A stretch of DNA of 59,636 nt from assembly GCF_001276715.1 (NCBI RefSeq), contig NZ_LIUQ01000023.1, forward strand, positions 21,460 to 81,095, read 5' to 3'. The notes beneath the pieces are model-generated. The model ran no database searches. It was not told where the DNA came from and saw only the letters and a program-made list of their open reading frames with translations. The position numbers and the translations under genes were made by a program. Source of the DNA: Planktothricoides sp. SR001 (GTDB lineage: Bacteria; Cyanobacteriota; Cyanobacteriia; Cyanobacteriales; Laspinemataceae). Positions 1 through 9,287 of the stretch are shown piece by piece; position 1 is the stretch's first letter; each line of letters opens with the position of its first letter.

Positions 1-88
1 CCCCCACTGTCATTCCCGCGCCCCCCACTGTCATTCCCGCGAAGGCGGGAATCCATACACTGTCTATGCCTTCAAGAGTTCCGCTATA
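1..88. repeat. dRS3-like palindromic repeats left of GIY-YIG gene
   Basis: A truncated copy (attcccgcg, about 12-20) is followed by a complete 20-bp palindrome of the form attcccgc-N4-gcgggaat at 33-52, each preceded by the same cccccactgtc leader. The same family continues on the other side of the GIY-YIG gene at 400-700. Confidence 0.8.
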
Positions 89-376
89 TCAAAACAGAGA
101 ATCATACAAATCATCCCACTTGGGATTATCCTTTTCAATTAAATTAATCTTCCATTCCCGGCGCCACTTCTTAATCTGTTTTTCACGATTTATTGCCGAT
201 TCGATACTATTAAACACTTCGTAATAGACTAATCGATGAACTCCATATTGTTTCGTGAATCCATCCACGAAATTATTTTTATGTTCGTACACTCGTTTGA
301 GTAAATCATTGGTGACTCCTATATATAAGGTTCCATTGTATTTACTGGCTAGGATGTAGATAAAATAGTTTTTCAT
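89..376 (-). CDS. GIY-YIG domain small endonuclease-like protein
   Basis: A 95-residue single-domain GIY-YIG protein of the UPF0213/YhbQ type. The N-terminus reads YFIYILASKYNGTLYIGVT, giving the two motif elements (YIL and YIGVT), followed by an Arg in LLKRVYEHK and a Glu in the C-terminal half, as expected for the nuclease fold. These small proteins have no accessory DNA-binding domain, and their natural substrate is generally unknown. The gene stands alone and is bracketed on both sides by palindromic attcccgc repeats, a pairing that suggests the repeats may be substrates or hitchhikers (inference). The family call is firm; activity is not shown. Confidence 0.88.
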   Translation of the reverse strand: MKNYFIYILASKYNGTLYIGVTNDLLKRVYEHKNNFVDGFTKQYGVHRLVYYEVFNSIESAINREKQIKKWRREWKINLIEKDNPKWDDLYDSLF

Positions 377-392
377 GGATTTTCAATGTGTG

Positions 393-711
393 AAAGTGGA
401 TTCCCGCGAAGGCGGGAATGACAAATTGGTGTGGACTCCCGCGCGGGAATGACAGGTTTAAAAATAGATTCCCGTGAAAGCGGGAGTAACAAATTGGTGG
501 GGATTCAATGTTTGTCGGTGGATTCTCGCCTGCGCGGGAATGACAGGTTTAAAAATAGATTCCCGTGAAAGCGGTTTTGACAGTTTGGTGATTTAATGTT
601 TGTCGGTGGATTCCCGCCTTCGCGGGAATGACAGGTTTAAAAATAGATTCCCGTGAAAGCGGTTTTGACAAATTGCTGGGGATTCCGGTGAAAGCGGTTT
701 TGACAAATTGT
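393..711. repeat. Array of dRS3-like palindromes and degenerate derivatives
   Basis: Complete attcccgc...gcgggaat palindromes lie at 400-419, 522-541 and 610-629, with shortened or mutated copies at about 437-451, 468-487, 558, 647 and 684. Longer direct repeats join them (gacaggtttaaaaatagatt; gaaagcggttttgacaaatt; tgtcggtggattc), so the block grew by tandem duplication of repeat plus spacer. No gene is visible here. Confidence 0.8.
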
Positions 712-743
712 AAAAAAAATAGCCCGCATTGGCGAGCTATTTC
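712..743 (-). terminator. Rho-independent terminator of the chlL-chlN operon
   Basis: Read on the minus strand, aaatagc and gctattt pair around a GC-rich loop and are followed by eight T residues. It lies about 40 bp beyond the chlN stop codon. Confidence 0.75.
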
Positions 744-779
744 CTAGGCGCGATCGCCTCTAATTAACCAACGAAAAAA

Positions 780-2192
<1,413 letters not shown>

Positions 2193-2216
2193 TTAAATTT
2201 TGCTGCGGAAAATTAA

Positions 2217-3413
2217 TTACAAACCCTTCAAAAGATCCGAAGCATCATCATCTGAGTCCATATCCCCACCTAAATCATCTAGATCGAGATCCCCAAGACC
2301 ATCATTGTCGGCATCATGATCCAGACCACCGAGATCAAGATCCCCCAGGTCATCATCGGCGTCATCATCCAGACCACCGAGATCGAGATCCCCCAGGTCA
2401 TCATCGCTGGAATCAGCTTCCAGACCACCGAGATCGAGATCCCCCAGGTCATCATCGCTGGAATCAGCTTCCAGACCTTCGAGATCCATGCCGCCCAGGT
2501 CATCATCCTCTCCAGAAGCATCTCCTAGACCTTCGAGATCCATGCCGCCCAGGTCATCATCCTCTCCAGAAGCATCCCCCAGACCTTCGAGTCCCATGCC
2601 ACCGAGTTCATCATCGCTGGATTCATCTTCCAAGGCATCGAGTCCCATGCCACCGAGGTCATCATCGGCGGATTCTTCCTCCAAGGCATCGAGTCCCATG
2701 CCACCGAGGTCATCATCGGCGGATTCATCTTCCAAGGCATCGAGTCCCATGCCACCGAGGTCATCATCGGCGGATTCAGAAAATCCCTCTAATTCATTAG
2801 TGGTGCTTTCCTCGGTGAGGGACTCGGATTCCTCCCCCCAAACGTCTTGTTTCAGGGAATCTTCTTCCTCGTCATCGAGGGCTTCCGCACCAAAAACTGC
2901 CGCTGCGGTCGCCACTGCTGCATCTTCGGTGTCAAAAGTTGCGTCCGGTTCGGATTCGGCCATGATGACTACAGGGGCAGACTCTTCTAGCACTTCCTGG
3001 ACAGCGAGGGGAGTTGGCGGAGTTTTAGGGGTGGGTGTTGGCGCAACTGCGGCAGGTTCTGGTTTTGGTTCTGGTTTTGGTTTTTCCGTTGGGGTTGGCG
3101 CTAATCCATGATCCGATGCCTTATCGGTTGCGGCAATTGCATCACTACTGTCTGGGTTAAAGTTGAGACCTAAAACCTCAATCAGTCTCTCGGCATCAGG
3201 ATTTAGCTGGGAAAAAGGTAGCATCAACTGCGCTAACTTCGGTTCTAATGTACTCATCACTCCCAGAATGAAGTAGGCAGGAGGTCGCATTCCCCCATCG
3301 GGGGTTTTCACCGCTGCCACCTTCATATGCAGTACCAGCCAATGCTTATTATCTTGGTAATACTGCAACCACTTTTGTTTTAAGACGAGAGTGAAATCTT
3401 CAAAAAAAGCCAT
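2217..3413 (-). CDS. DUF5331 protein with long acidic repeat tail, between chlL and chlN
   Basis: A 398-residue protein. The first ~90 residues (FFEDFTLVLKQKWLQYYQDN onward) match the DUF5331 region known from cyanobacterial genes located between chlL and chlN. A Pro/Ala/Thr-rich linker follows (about 95-140), then from about residue 205 to the end come at least nine Asp/Glu-rich repeats of 16-20 residues built around DDDLGGMGLDALE and later DDDLGDLDLGGLE. The tail is strongly acidic and probably disordered or metal-binding. The tandem structure is also clear in the DNA (2260-2780). Its position suggests a role in assembly or regulation of the reductase, but the function is unknown. Confidence 0.85.
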   Translation of the reverse strand: MAFFEDFTLVLKQKWLQYYQDNKHWLVLHMKVAAVKTPDGGMRPPAYFILGVMSTLEPKLAQLMLPFSQLNPDAERLIEVLGLNFNPDSSDAIAATDKASDHGLAPTPTEKPKPEPKPEPAAVAPTPTPKTPPTPLAVQEVLEESAPVVIMAESEPDATFDTEDAAVATAAAVFGAEALDDEEEDSLKQDVWGEESESLTEESTTNELEGFSESADDDLGGMGLDALEDESADDDLGGMGLDALEEESADDDLGGMGLDALEDESSDDELGGMGLEGLGDASGEDDDLGGMDLEGLGDASGEDDDLGGMDLEGLEADSSDDDLGDLDLGGLEADSSDDDLGDLDLGGLDDDADDDLGDLDLGGLDHDADNDGLGDLDLDDLGGDMDSDDDASDLLKGL

Positions 3414-3542
3414 ATACTTCTCCCAAGGGTTGCTGAAATCACATCTAAATTTATTCTTTCAAGACCTAACAAAGTCTTGTACTGAATCATAACTGCTTTC
3501 TCAGTCAACCACTTGAAATCTGAGAATGAATCGTGGTGATTT

Positions 3543-4406
3543 CTAGACCATCATCAAGTCTAGTTCTTCCTCTGCCGCGATCGCCCCTTTGGTGGGGTTG
3601 AGGTAAAAATCTGACAATAAAGAGAATAATTCGCGATCGGGAGAATCATTAGGCACCACACCCTCTGGCAGCGCCAAGATTTGATCGGCAATATTCAGGT
3701 AATAGTCACAAACATAATCTAAGGATGGGTCCGCGTCTGCCATTTCAAACAAGGTCTTGCCTTTGACTCGCGACACGCGGATATCTTCAATCAGAGGCAA
3801 AATTTCCAACACAGGCATGGGGACAGATTCCACATATTTGTCAATTAAATCACGCTTAGAAGTGCGGTTGCCAATCAGTCCAGCCAGTCGCAGGGGGTGA
3901 GTCCGGGCTTTTTCCCGCACCGAGGCGGCAATGCGGTTAGCGGCAAACAAAGCGTCAAAGCCATTGTCCGTGACGATTAAGCAGTAGTCTGCATAGTTCA
4001 GAGGTGCAGCAAAGCCACCACATACCACGTCACCGAGCACATCAAATAAGATCACATCATATTCATCAAAGGCGTTGAGTTCTTTGAGCAGTTTGACGGT
4101 TTCCCCGACCACATAGCCACCGCAACCGGCACCAGCGGGCGGGCCACCGGCTTCTACGCAGTCTACGCCACCATAGCCTTTATAGATCACATCTTCCGGC
4201 CAGATGTCTTCATAGTGAAAGTCTTTTTCTTGAAGGGTGTCAATAATGGTGGGGATGAGATATCCCGTGAGGGTGAAGGTGCTGTCATGTTTCGGGTCAC
4301 AGCCAATTTGCAGCACTTTTTTACCCCGTTTGGCGAGGGCGACGGAGATATTACAGCTTGTTGTAGATTTGCCGATGCCACCTTTTCCGTAAACTGCGAG
4401 TTTCAC
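3543..4406 (-). CDS. chlL: Light-independent protochlorophyllide reductase iron protein L
   Basis: ChlL is the NifH-like ATPase that feeds electrons to the ChlN-ChlB complex. The P-loop GKGGIGKST occupies residues 7-15, and the two cysteines that bridge the [4Fe-4S] cluster between the homodimer subunits are Cys95 (GAGCGGY) and Cys129 (VVCGGF). Length (287) is standard. The start codon is GTG (4404-4406) with aggag nine bases upstream; it yields the canonical [13 protein letters not shown] start. First gene of the chlL-DUF5331-chlN cluster, so its promoter should lie in 4407-4700. Confidence 0.97.
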   Translation of the reverse strand: MKLAVYGKGGIGKSTTSCNISVALAKRGKKVLQIGCDPKHDSTFTLTGYLIPTIIDTLQEKDFHYEDIWPEDVIYKGYGGVDCVEAGGPPAGAGCGGYVVGETVKLLKELNAFDEYDVILFDVLGDVVCGGFAAPLNYADYCLIVTDNGFDALFAANRIAASVREKARTHPLRLAGLIGNRTSKRDLIDKYVESVPMPVLEILPLIEDIRVSRVKGKTLFEMADADPSLDYVCDYYLNIADQILALPEGVVPNDSPDRELFSLLSDFYLNPTKGAIAAEEELDLMMV

Positions 4407-5121
4407 TTTGTTATTCTCCTGATTTTTGCGTATTTTTGAGATTTTTTATCTGTAAACCGTGGTTTCTCTGGGTTCTGGTGATGAGCCTGTGGTCCACGGT
4501 GGTTTTTGGTTGCCCTGTTGTTGGCATTATGGTGCGATCGCCTTATGGAAGTAAAGCCCTCCCTGGACTAACTTGGAGCTTAAATCGCCGCGATAAAATT
4601 TCTGGAAAATCAATGCGGATTAACCTTCGCATGAATCCATGAATTTAGCTATTTATCCTAAAAAATAATTTTTTAGATAAAACAATATAAAAAATAGAAA
4701 CAATAAACAAAATAAAGCCAAGAGAGCCCAGAGCCAAAATACAATGGATCCGATTCAGCCAAATTACTCACCCCTGCTGACTATAGACTGATACCCAAAG
4801 TCAAAATGACTTTGCCTAGCTATTTGGTCATAGAGTCTGGTTGATGTGAAATCCGATCTGACATCAACGGATCCTTGGCTATGATTAGCTACTCCTGGTG
4901 AAATCTAGATTGTTGTGAAGAATTATTAATTTTGGGGCGATTTCATGGTTTTAACTCTTGACTGCTGGTTTTCCGCCTGCCTTAACCGCCCATGAGTCAA
5001 TAATTATACTTATTTACTGTCGAGTGACTGTTGATTGATTAAATTTTTGCGTGGCCCGATTACCGGGAATGGGAAGATAAAAACCGGGTTTGCTCAAGAA
5101 AACTAACCACCCATCAATAAT
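4407..5121. other. Long intergenic region between divergent chlL and menB
   Basis: About 700 bp without a convincing gene. A 68-codon open frame at 4436-4642 on the plus strand has no recognisable similarity and no ribosome site, and I regard it as chance. The stretch 4640-4740 is AT-rich. It should contain the chlL promoter. Confidence 0.55.
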
Positions 5122-5209
5122 AGGACTTACGCAATTAATCTATATATAGAGTATTGGTGCGTTACCGCTCGGAACAACACCCTACTGATAGAGTTTATGC
5201 GTAAGTCCT
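5122..5209. repeat. MITE-like element with aggacttacgca terminal inverted repeats
   Basis: The 12-bp sequence aggacttacgca (5122-5133) is inverted at 5198-5209, bounding an 88-bp non-coding element. The interior includes ggtgcgttac...aacaacaccctac, resembling other short interspersed repeats. The motif ggacttacgca is common at ends of small cyanobacterial repeats and insertion-sequence derivatives (general knowledge). Confidence 0.6.
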
Positions 5210-5242
5210 GAAAAAAACTAACCATTAACCATCCCATTCACC

Positions 5243-6079
5243 ATGCAAACAGTCCAATGGCAAACCGTCAAAACTTACGAAGACATCCTCTATCACAAGT
5301 TTGACGGCATGGCTAAAATCACGATTAATCGTCCCGAAAAACGGAATGCTTTTCGCCCGAAAACCGTCTTTGAGTTATACGATGCTTTTTGCGATGCCCG
5401 CGAAGACTCCAAAATCGGCGTGGTTCTGTTTACCGGGGCAGGGCCGCACACCGATGGCAAATATGCCTTTTGTTCCGGTGGCGATCAAAGTGTCCGGGGA
5501 GAAGCCGGTTATATCGATGATGCGGGAGTTCCCCGGCTGAATGTGCTGGATTTACAACGGCTAATTCGTTCCATGCCCAAAGTGGTGATTGCTTTGGTTG
5601 CGGGTTATGCGATCGGCGGCGGTCATGTGCTGCATATGATTTGTGATTTAACCATTGCTGCCGATAATGCCATTTTTGGTCAGACCGGGCCAAAAGTCGG
5701 CAGCTTTGATGGCGGATTTGGTTCGAGTTATTTAGCCCGCATCGTCGGCCAGAAAAAAGCCCGGGAAATCTGGTTTTTGTGTCGTCAATATGATGCTGAC
5801 CAAGCGTTACAAATGGGTTTGGTCAACTGTGTGGTCCCCGTAGATCGGCTAGAAGCGGAAGGCATTCAGTGGGCTACGGAAATTCTGCAAAAAAGCCCGA
5901 TCGCCATTCGTTGTCTGAAAGCGGCTTTTAATGCGGACTGCGACGGTCAAGCGGGACTCCAAGAATTAGCAGGCAATGCCACCTTACTTTATTACATGAC
6001 CGAAGAAGGTCGAGAAGGAAAACAAGCATTCCTGGAAAAACGCCCCCCGGATTTTCGGTCTTTTCCCTGGTTGCCCTAA
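5243..6079 (+). CDS. menB: 1,4-dihydroxy-2-naphthoyl-CoA synthase
   Basis: MenB closes the naphthoate ring of o-succinylbenzoyl-CoA in phylloquinone/menaquinone synthesis. The 278-residue crotonase-fold protein has the substrate-binding segments [11 protein letters not shown] and [20 protein letters not shown], and the hallmark [20 protein letters not shown]. The Gly in TGPKVGS marks the bicarbonate-dependent type I enzyme. The C-terminus ([19 protein letters not shown]) is also diagnostic. It is monocistronic: a MITE-like element lies just upstream and a strong terminator follows. No obvious ribosome-binding site precedes the ATG, but the next in-frame ATG would remove the fold's first strand. 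Confidence 0.96.
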   Translation: MQTVQWQTVKTYEDILYHKFDGMAKITINRPEKRNAFRPKTVFELYDAFCDAREDSKIGVVLFTGAGPHTDGKYAFCSGGDQSVRGEAGYIDDAGVPRLNVLDLQRLIRSMPKVVIALVAGYAIGGGHVLHMICDLTIAADNAIFGQTGPKVGSFDGGFGSSYLARIVGQKKAREIWFLCRQYDADQALQMGLVNCVVPVDRLEAEGIQWATEILQKSPIAIRCLKAAFNADCDGQAGLQELAGNATLLYYMTEEGREGKQAFLEKRPPDFRSFPWLP

Positions 6080-6120
6080 TGCCTTGATGCCCAGATGCCG
6101 CTGAAAATTTCCGCCCATAG

Positions 6121-6155
6121 AAACCGCACCGAGTGATCTAACTCGGTGCGGTTTT
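6121..6155 (+). terminator. Rho-independent terminator of menB
   Basis: A 13-bp perfect stem (aaccgcaccgagt / actcggtgcggtt) with a 6-base loop is followed by TTTT, about 40 bp after the menB stop. Confidence 0.88.
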
Positions 6156-6309
6156 AGCTAAAAATTGGTTTTAATTTGTCTCTGAAAAAAATGTTAAGTT
6201 TTATAACCTTTAGAAATCTTAAAATTCAGTAGGCCATTTACTCATGGATCAACAGTCAATGTTGCCTTTGATTCACAAATGGTTTTTCTATTCTTCAAGT
6301 CCCAACAGG

Positions 6310-6633
6310 TTATACTGAGATTTCGCGAACATTTGATTGATGCCGATAAGAGGGACGAAGAGAATCTACATTTTTGAACTCAGCAGCATTCCAGGTTTTT
6401 GCCAAGGTGAGTTCTTCTTCAACCATAAATGGTTTTGGTTGCCAAGTAATACTTTGTTCTAGAGTTTCCCAAGAAGGTGCAAACGGAGGCAAAGCCAGCA
6501 TACACGCTTTCCATTTGCTTTGGACTGGCACACCCAGTTGCTCACAATACCCACCCCGACGACCTTCAGGAGTGAAGTAGCGACAATAGCGACAGGATTC
6601 ACAGGTAGATGCCAAGCAATTTGATTTGGCCAT
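6310..6633 (-). CDS. Small cysteine-rich conserved hypothetical protein
   Basis: 107 residues. The N-terminal half holds six cysteines in the pattern C-x4-C-x2-C-x2-C (CLASTCESCRYC) followed by GGYCEQLG and KACML, spacing typical of a zinc or iron-sulfur site. It is followed by a Pro/Trp-containing stretch (LPPFAPSWETLEQSITWQP). The composition and the compact Cys pattern argue that it is a real gene, and I recall similar short proteins in cyanobacteria, but I cannot assign a function. It is transcribed alone, with no gene within 700 bp upstream. Confidence 0.7.
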   Translation of the reverse strand: MAKSNCLASTCESCRYCRYFTPEGRRGGYCEQLGVPVQSKWKACMLALPPFAPSWETLEQSITWQPKPFMVEEELTLAKTWNAAEFKNVDSLRPSYRHQSNVREISV

Positions 6634-7408
6634 AAGGGTTATCTTCCAAAACTTTTTGAATTAATTGTGAACCAATGCTGGATAGCATATAGCAGATTAA
6701 AATCTATTATGCCATGTAGTTTTTAGCGATCCCCGCTGGCAAATAAACCTTAATTTTTTCTTTATATTTTTGTGATAAATTGATACATTACTTTTTTCTG
6801 GAATATGCTTTGGTCAGATAATATAGACGAATTTTGGGGCTAAAGCAAATGGGGATCAACTAAAACCTTTAAATTTTGTGGTATTTTCAGTCCAGATCGA
6901 TGCCCAAATTTAGGGATCCAAAAATTACTGCTCCTGGAAAAATTCACGGAGTGGGGATCCAATTCAATGATGCACAAAGTCAATTGGAGAAAATCGCGAT
7001 TTTGATTTTTTTGTCGTGGTGAGGATCCGCTAGGCGGGGTTTTTTTGATCTGTTTGTAAAACCTTTATGGCTTTCTGGAACTTGCGGGGAAGATCCACCC
7101 TGATTGCCGAAGGCGCGTTGCGTTGCGGATGCAATATCGCTGCTTTACCTTTTCTTAATAATTTAGGGATCTATTTTCACAATTTGGTGACAGGCAGATT
7201 CCACCGATTCAATACAAAAGAAGCTCAAAAGCTATCCGGTATCAAGGGTGATTTGGGAGCGGTGAGGATCGGGGTTTGATTGATTGATTCAGTTAGCCCC
7301 AGGATCTAGATATCTGATATGGCGGAAAATATCTGGCGGAAAGCTTTTTGCTGAAAAATTGTCTATGCAATTCAGTCAGACAAAATCCCGACCCAGGGGC
7401 AGAATGAA
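6634..7408. other. Gene-poor intergenic stretch
   Basis: About 775 bp with no convincing gene. A 70-codon open frame at 7067-7279 (plus strand) lacks similarity to anything I know and has ordinary non-coding composition. It should contain the promoter of the Cys-rich protein gene (just above 6633). Confidence 0.5.
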
Positions 7409-8002
7409 CTATAGTTTCATCTGTTTGACCGCACAAATGCCACAAACTGTCCAACGTTCGATCTCTCCCGGTGGGGTGGGACATTGGCATTGGGGACAAA
7501 GAGGCCAATTTTTTGATTGGTTCTGGATCCGAGTTGCCCAGGCTTGAAAGGCTTGCTGGGGGGTTGCGGTTGGGGTATTTTGATCGGAGATGATTTGCTC
7601 CGTGGGGGGATTGATCCGACTGGGATGTTGCGGTAATAAAGTTTGCGGTTGAGTGAGAGGCGATCGCGACAGCGGTGCGGAGCCAGATCGCCCATTACTG
7701 GTTTGTGCTTCAGTCCACTTTTGGGCAGAAAAGCGAATATCCCGAACCGGAGTGGGGAGGTGGGGATTTAATTTGACTAAAATTTGTCGCCGTTTAAAGG
7801 TGAGGTCTTGGGCTAAGACTGCTGACGCGGTGGCAATTTGTAAAATGTCTCGGTCAATGGCGATCGGACGAGTGACTTTGGCGACGCTAAAGCCAACCGC
7901 TTGCTGCCAAGCTTGAAGTAATTGTTGATGTTCTTTGATTTTTTGGGCGATCGGTAGACCCGCCACATTCTTTAATAGTTGATCGAGAGATTTAAAATCC
8001 AT
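7409..8002 (-). CDS. DciA-like DUF721 protein with C-terminal zinc-finger motif
   Basis: The N-terminal ~100 residues (from MDFKSLDQLLKNVAG through LTFKRRQILVKLNPHL) match the DUF721/DciA fold; DciA proteins help load the DnaB helicase in bacteria lacking DnaC. I place the start at 8002 because the residues encoded upstream (to 8077) do not belong to the family and are partly HIP1-rich intergenic-type sequence. A low-complexity Ser/Pro/Gln linker follows, and the C-terminus carries two CxxC-type knuckles (LCPQCQCP and VCGIC), suggesting a zinc ribbon. The 197-residue length with the added ribbon is plausible for cyanobacterial members. A role in replication initiation is inferred from the family. 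Confidence 0.78.
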   Translation of the reverse strand: MDFKSLDQLLKNVAGLPIAQKIKEHQQLLQAWQQAVGFSVAKVTRPIAIDRDILQIATASAVLAQDLTFKRRQILVKLNPHLPTPVRDIRFSAQKWTEAQTSNGRSGSAPLSRSPLTQPQTLLPQHPSRINPPTEQIISDQNTPTATPQQAFQAWATRIQNQSKNWPLCPQCQCPTPPGEIERWTVCGICAVKQMKL

Positions 8003-8089
8003 AGCAGAAAACTTTTTTGGGCGATAGTACACCGCGCCGCTTCGCGATCGCGCCAACGAATGTATTACCTTTTTCAATCGTAATATTTT

Positions 8090-8165
8090 TGTAGGGGCAA
8101 TCCGATGGCGGTGGTTGCCCCTGCGCGTCTAGGGGCAGCCACCGCCTTAAGGAATTGCCCCTACA
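8090..8165. repeat. 76-bp nested palindrome (gtaggggcaat family)
   Basis: tgtaggggcaat...attgcccctaca form the outer arms, and ggcggtggttgcccct / aggggcagccaccgcc pair inside, so nearly the whole segment can fold into one hairpin. Related gtaggggc sequences occur at 12867, 12930-12977, 51940 and 55456. Confidence 0.75.
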
Positions 8166-8196
8166 AAACTTTTCGCATCACTTTAGGATTGCTATA

Positions 8197-9063
8197 TCAA
8201 GAATTTGTTCTAGGGATTAAGTGGAGAATTTTTTGACTCCAGAGGTTGCCAAAATGTTGAATTTCTAGGAAATTAGCATTTTGGGGAGCAGGCTTGTAAG
8301 TTTTAAAGGTTCGCATAATTCCTAAAGTGGCGGCACTTTCCAACGGGCCAATAAAGCTGGTATCGCGATCGCCAAAATAGGGTTGTTGCGCCCAATAAGC
8401 CATTTGTTGAGCATTCAAAAAATAGCAACCGGCATGAGGGTTGCCCGTTCTGCGAAAAGTAACGGGGTTGCCCATCACTGTACCCGTTAATTGGGGTTGT
8501 TCGCGAATATTCTGAAACCGGGCGGTCAGCTTTTCGGCTAATTCGGGATCGATGTAGGTTTTTTTAATGTAGTCGTTGACAGAAATTTCATAGCGGTTGG
8601 GTTGCAGAAGATAGCGATCGCCGACTTGTTGATTAAACCATTTCAGTTTTGTAAAAAAATCCGGGTCATGTAAGATTAAATCATCCTCCATAAAACAATA
8701 ATAATCATAAGCCCCTAAACTTTCTCTGAGAATCCTTTGACATTCAAAACCCAACAGCATCGGTTGAACATTTGTCCCATAATGATGCCAAAGTTTTGCC
8801 CCCAGAGACAATTGAGGTAAAACATGGTAATCTTGGGTGGTGCAAATCACCATCGTGACTTCACGAGTTTCACATCGATTTGCCGGTAAAATTCGTTGTT
8901 CCCCATAGTCGGTAGACTCCTGAAATTTACCAAATAATTGATGAAAAGAGGTGATTTGTTCCCTTAATGCGGAAATCCGAGATTCTGCCCCGGCTTTTAG
9001 GCAGCCATAATCTCCTTGACCTTGAGGATTAAAAAAATGGGCGATCGCAACGATAATTTTCAT
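8197..9063 (-). CDS. Glycosyltransferase-like protein (GT-A type, unassigned family)
   Basis: 288 residues, start at MKIIVAIAHFFNPQGQG. The segment YYCFMEDDLILHDPDFFTKL contains an acidic EDDL motif in a hydrophobic strand context, as in the DxD motif of nucleotide-sugar glycosyltransferases; NPHAGCYFLNAQQ and FIGPLESAA may form the acceptor region. No signal peptide or membrane segment is visible. It lies back to back with the GT11/GT41-like gene at 9288 on the opposite strand, which supports a role in glycan synthesis. The assignment to glycosyltransferases is an inference from one motif; it could also be an uncharacterised cyanobacterial family. Confidence 0.6.
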   Translation of the reverse strand: MKIIVAIAHFFNPQGQGDYGCLKAGAESRISALREQITSFHQLFGKFQESTDYGEQRILPANRCETREVTMVICTTQDYHVLPQLSLGAKLWHHYGTNVQPMLLGFECQRILRESLGAYDYYCFMEDDLILHDPDFFTKLKWFNQQVGDRYLLQPNRYEISVNDYIKKTYIDPELAEKLTARFQNIREQPQLTGTVMGNPVTFRRTGNPHAGCYFLNAQQMAYWAQQPYFGDRDTSFIGPLESAATLGIMRTFKTYKPAPQNANFLEIQHFGNLWSQKILHLIPRTNS

Positions 9064-9090
9064 AACTATTTGTCATTGCTAATTAGGAAG

Positions 9091-9210
9091 AGAGGAGAGA
9101 GGAAAGAGGAAAGAGGAAAGAGGAAAGAGGAAAGAGGAAAGAGGAAAGAGGAAAGAGGAAAGAGGAAAGAGGAAAGAGGAAAGAGGAAAGAGGAAAGAGG
9201 AAAGAGGAAA
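9091..9210. repeat. Heptanucleotide minisatellite (aggaaag)n
   Basis: About seventeen near-perfect copies of the 7-mer aggaaag between two divergent glycosyltransferase genes. Because 7 is not a multiple of 3, copy-number change cannot preserve a frame; the repeat lies between the two start codons and could alter promoter spacing. Confidence 0.92.
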
Positions 9211-9287
9211 AATTGTTGATTTAAATTTTATATTTTCAAGTATTATATATATATATTGTGCAGTAATTTTTGTTAATTTAAAAAAAC

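Noticed and set aside
2488-3111. A 207-codon Ser/Pro-rich frame on the plus strand opposite the DUF5331 gene
   Set aside because: It is the antisense reading of the acidic repeat region; the Asp codons of the real gene give Ser in the other direction.
4436-4642. A 68-codon frame beside chlL
   Set aside because: No ribosome site, no recognisable similarity, ordinary intergenic composition.
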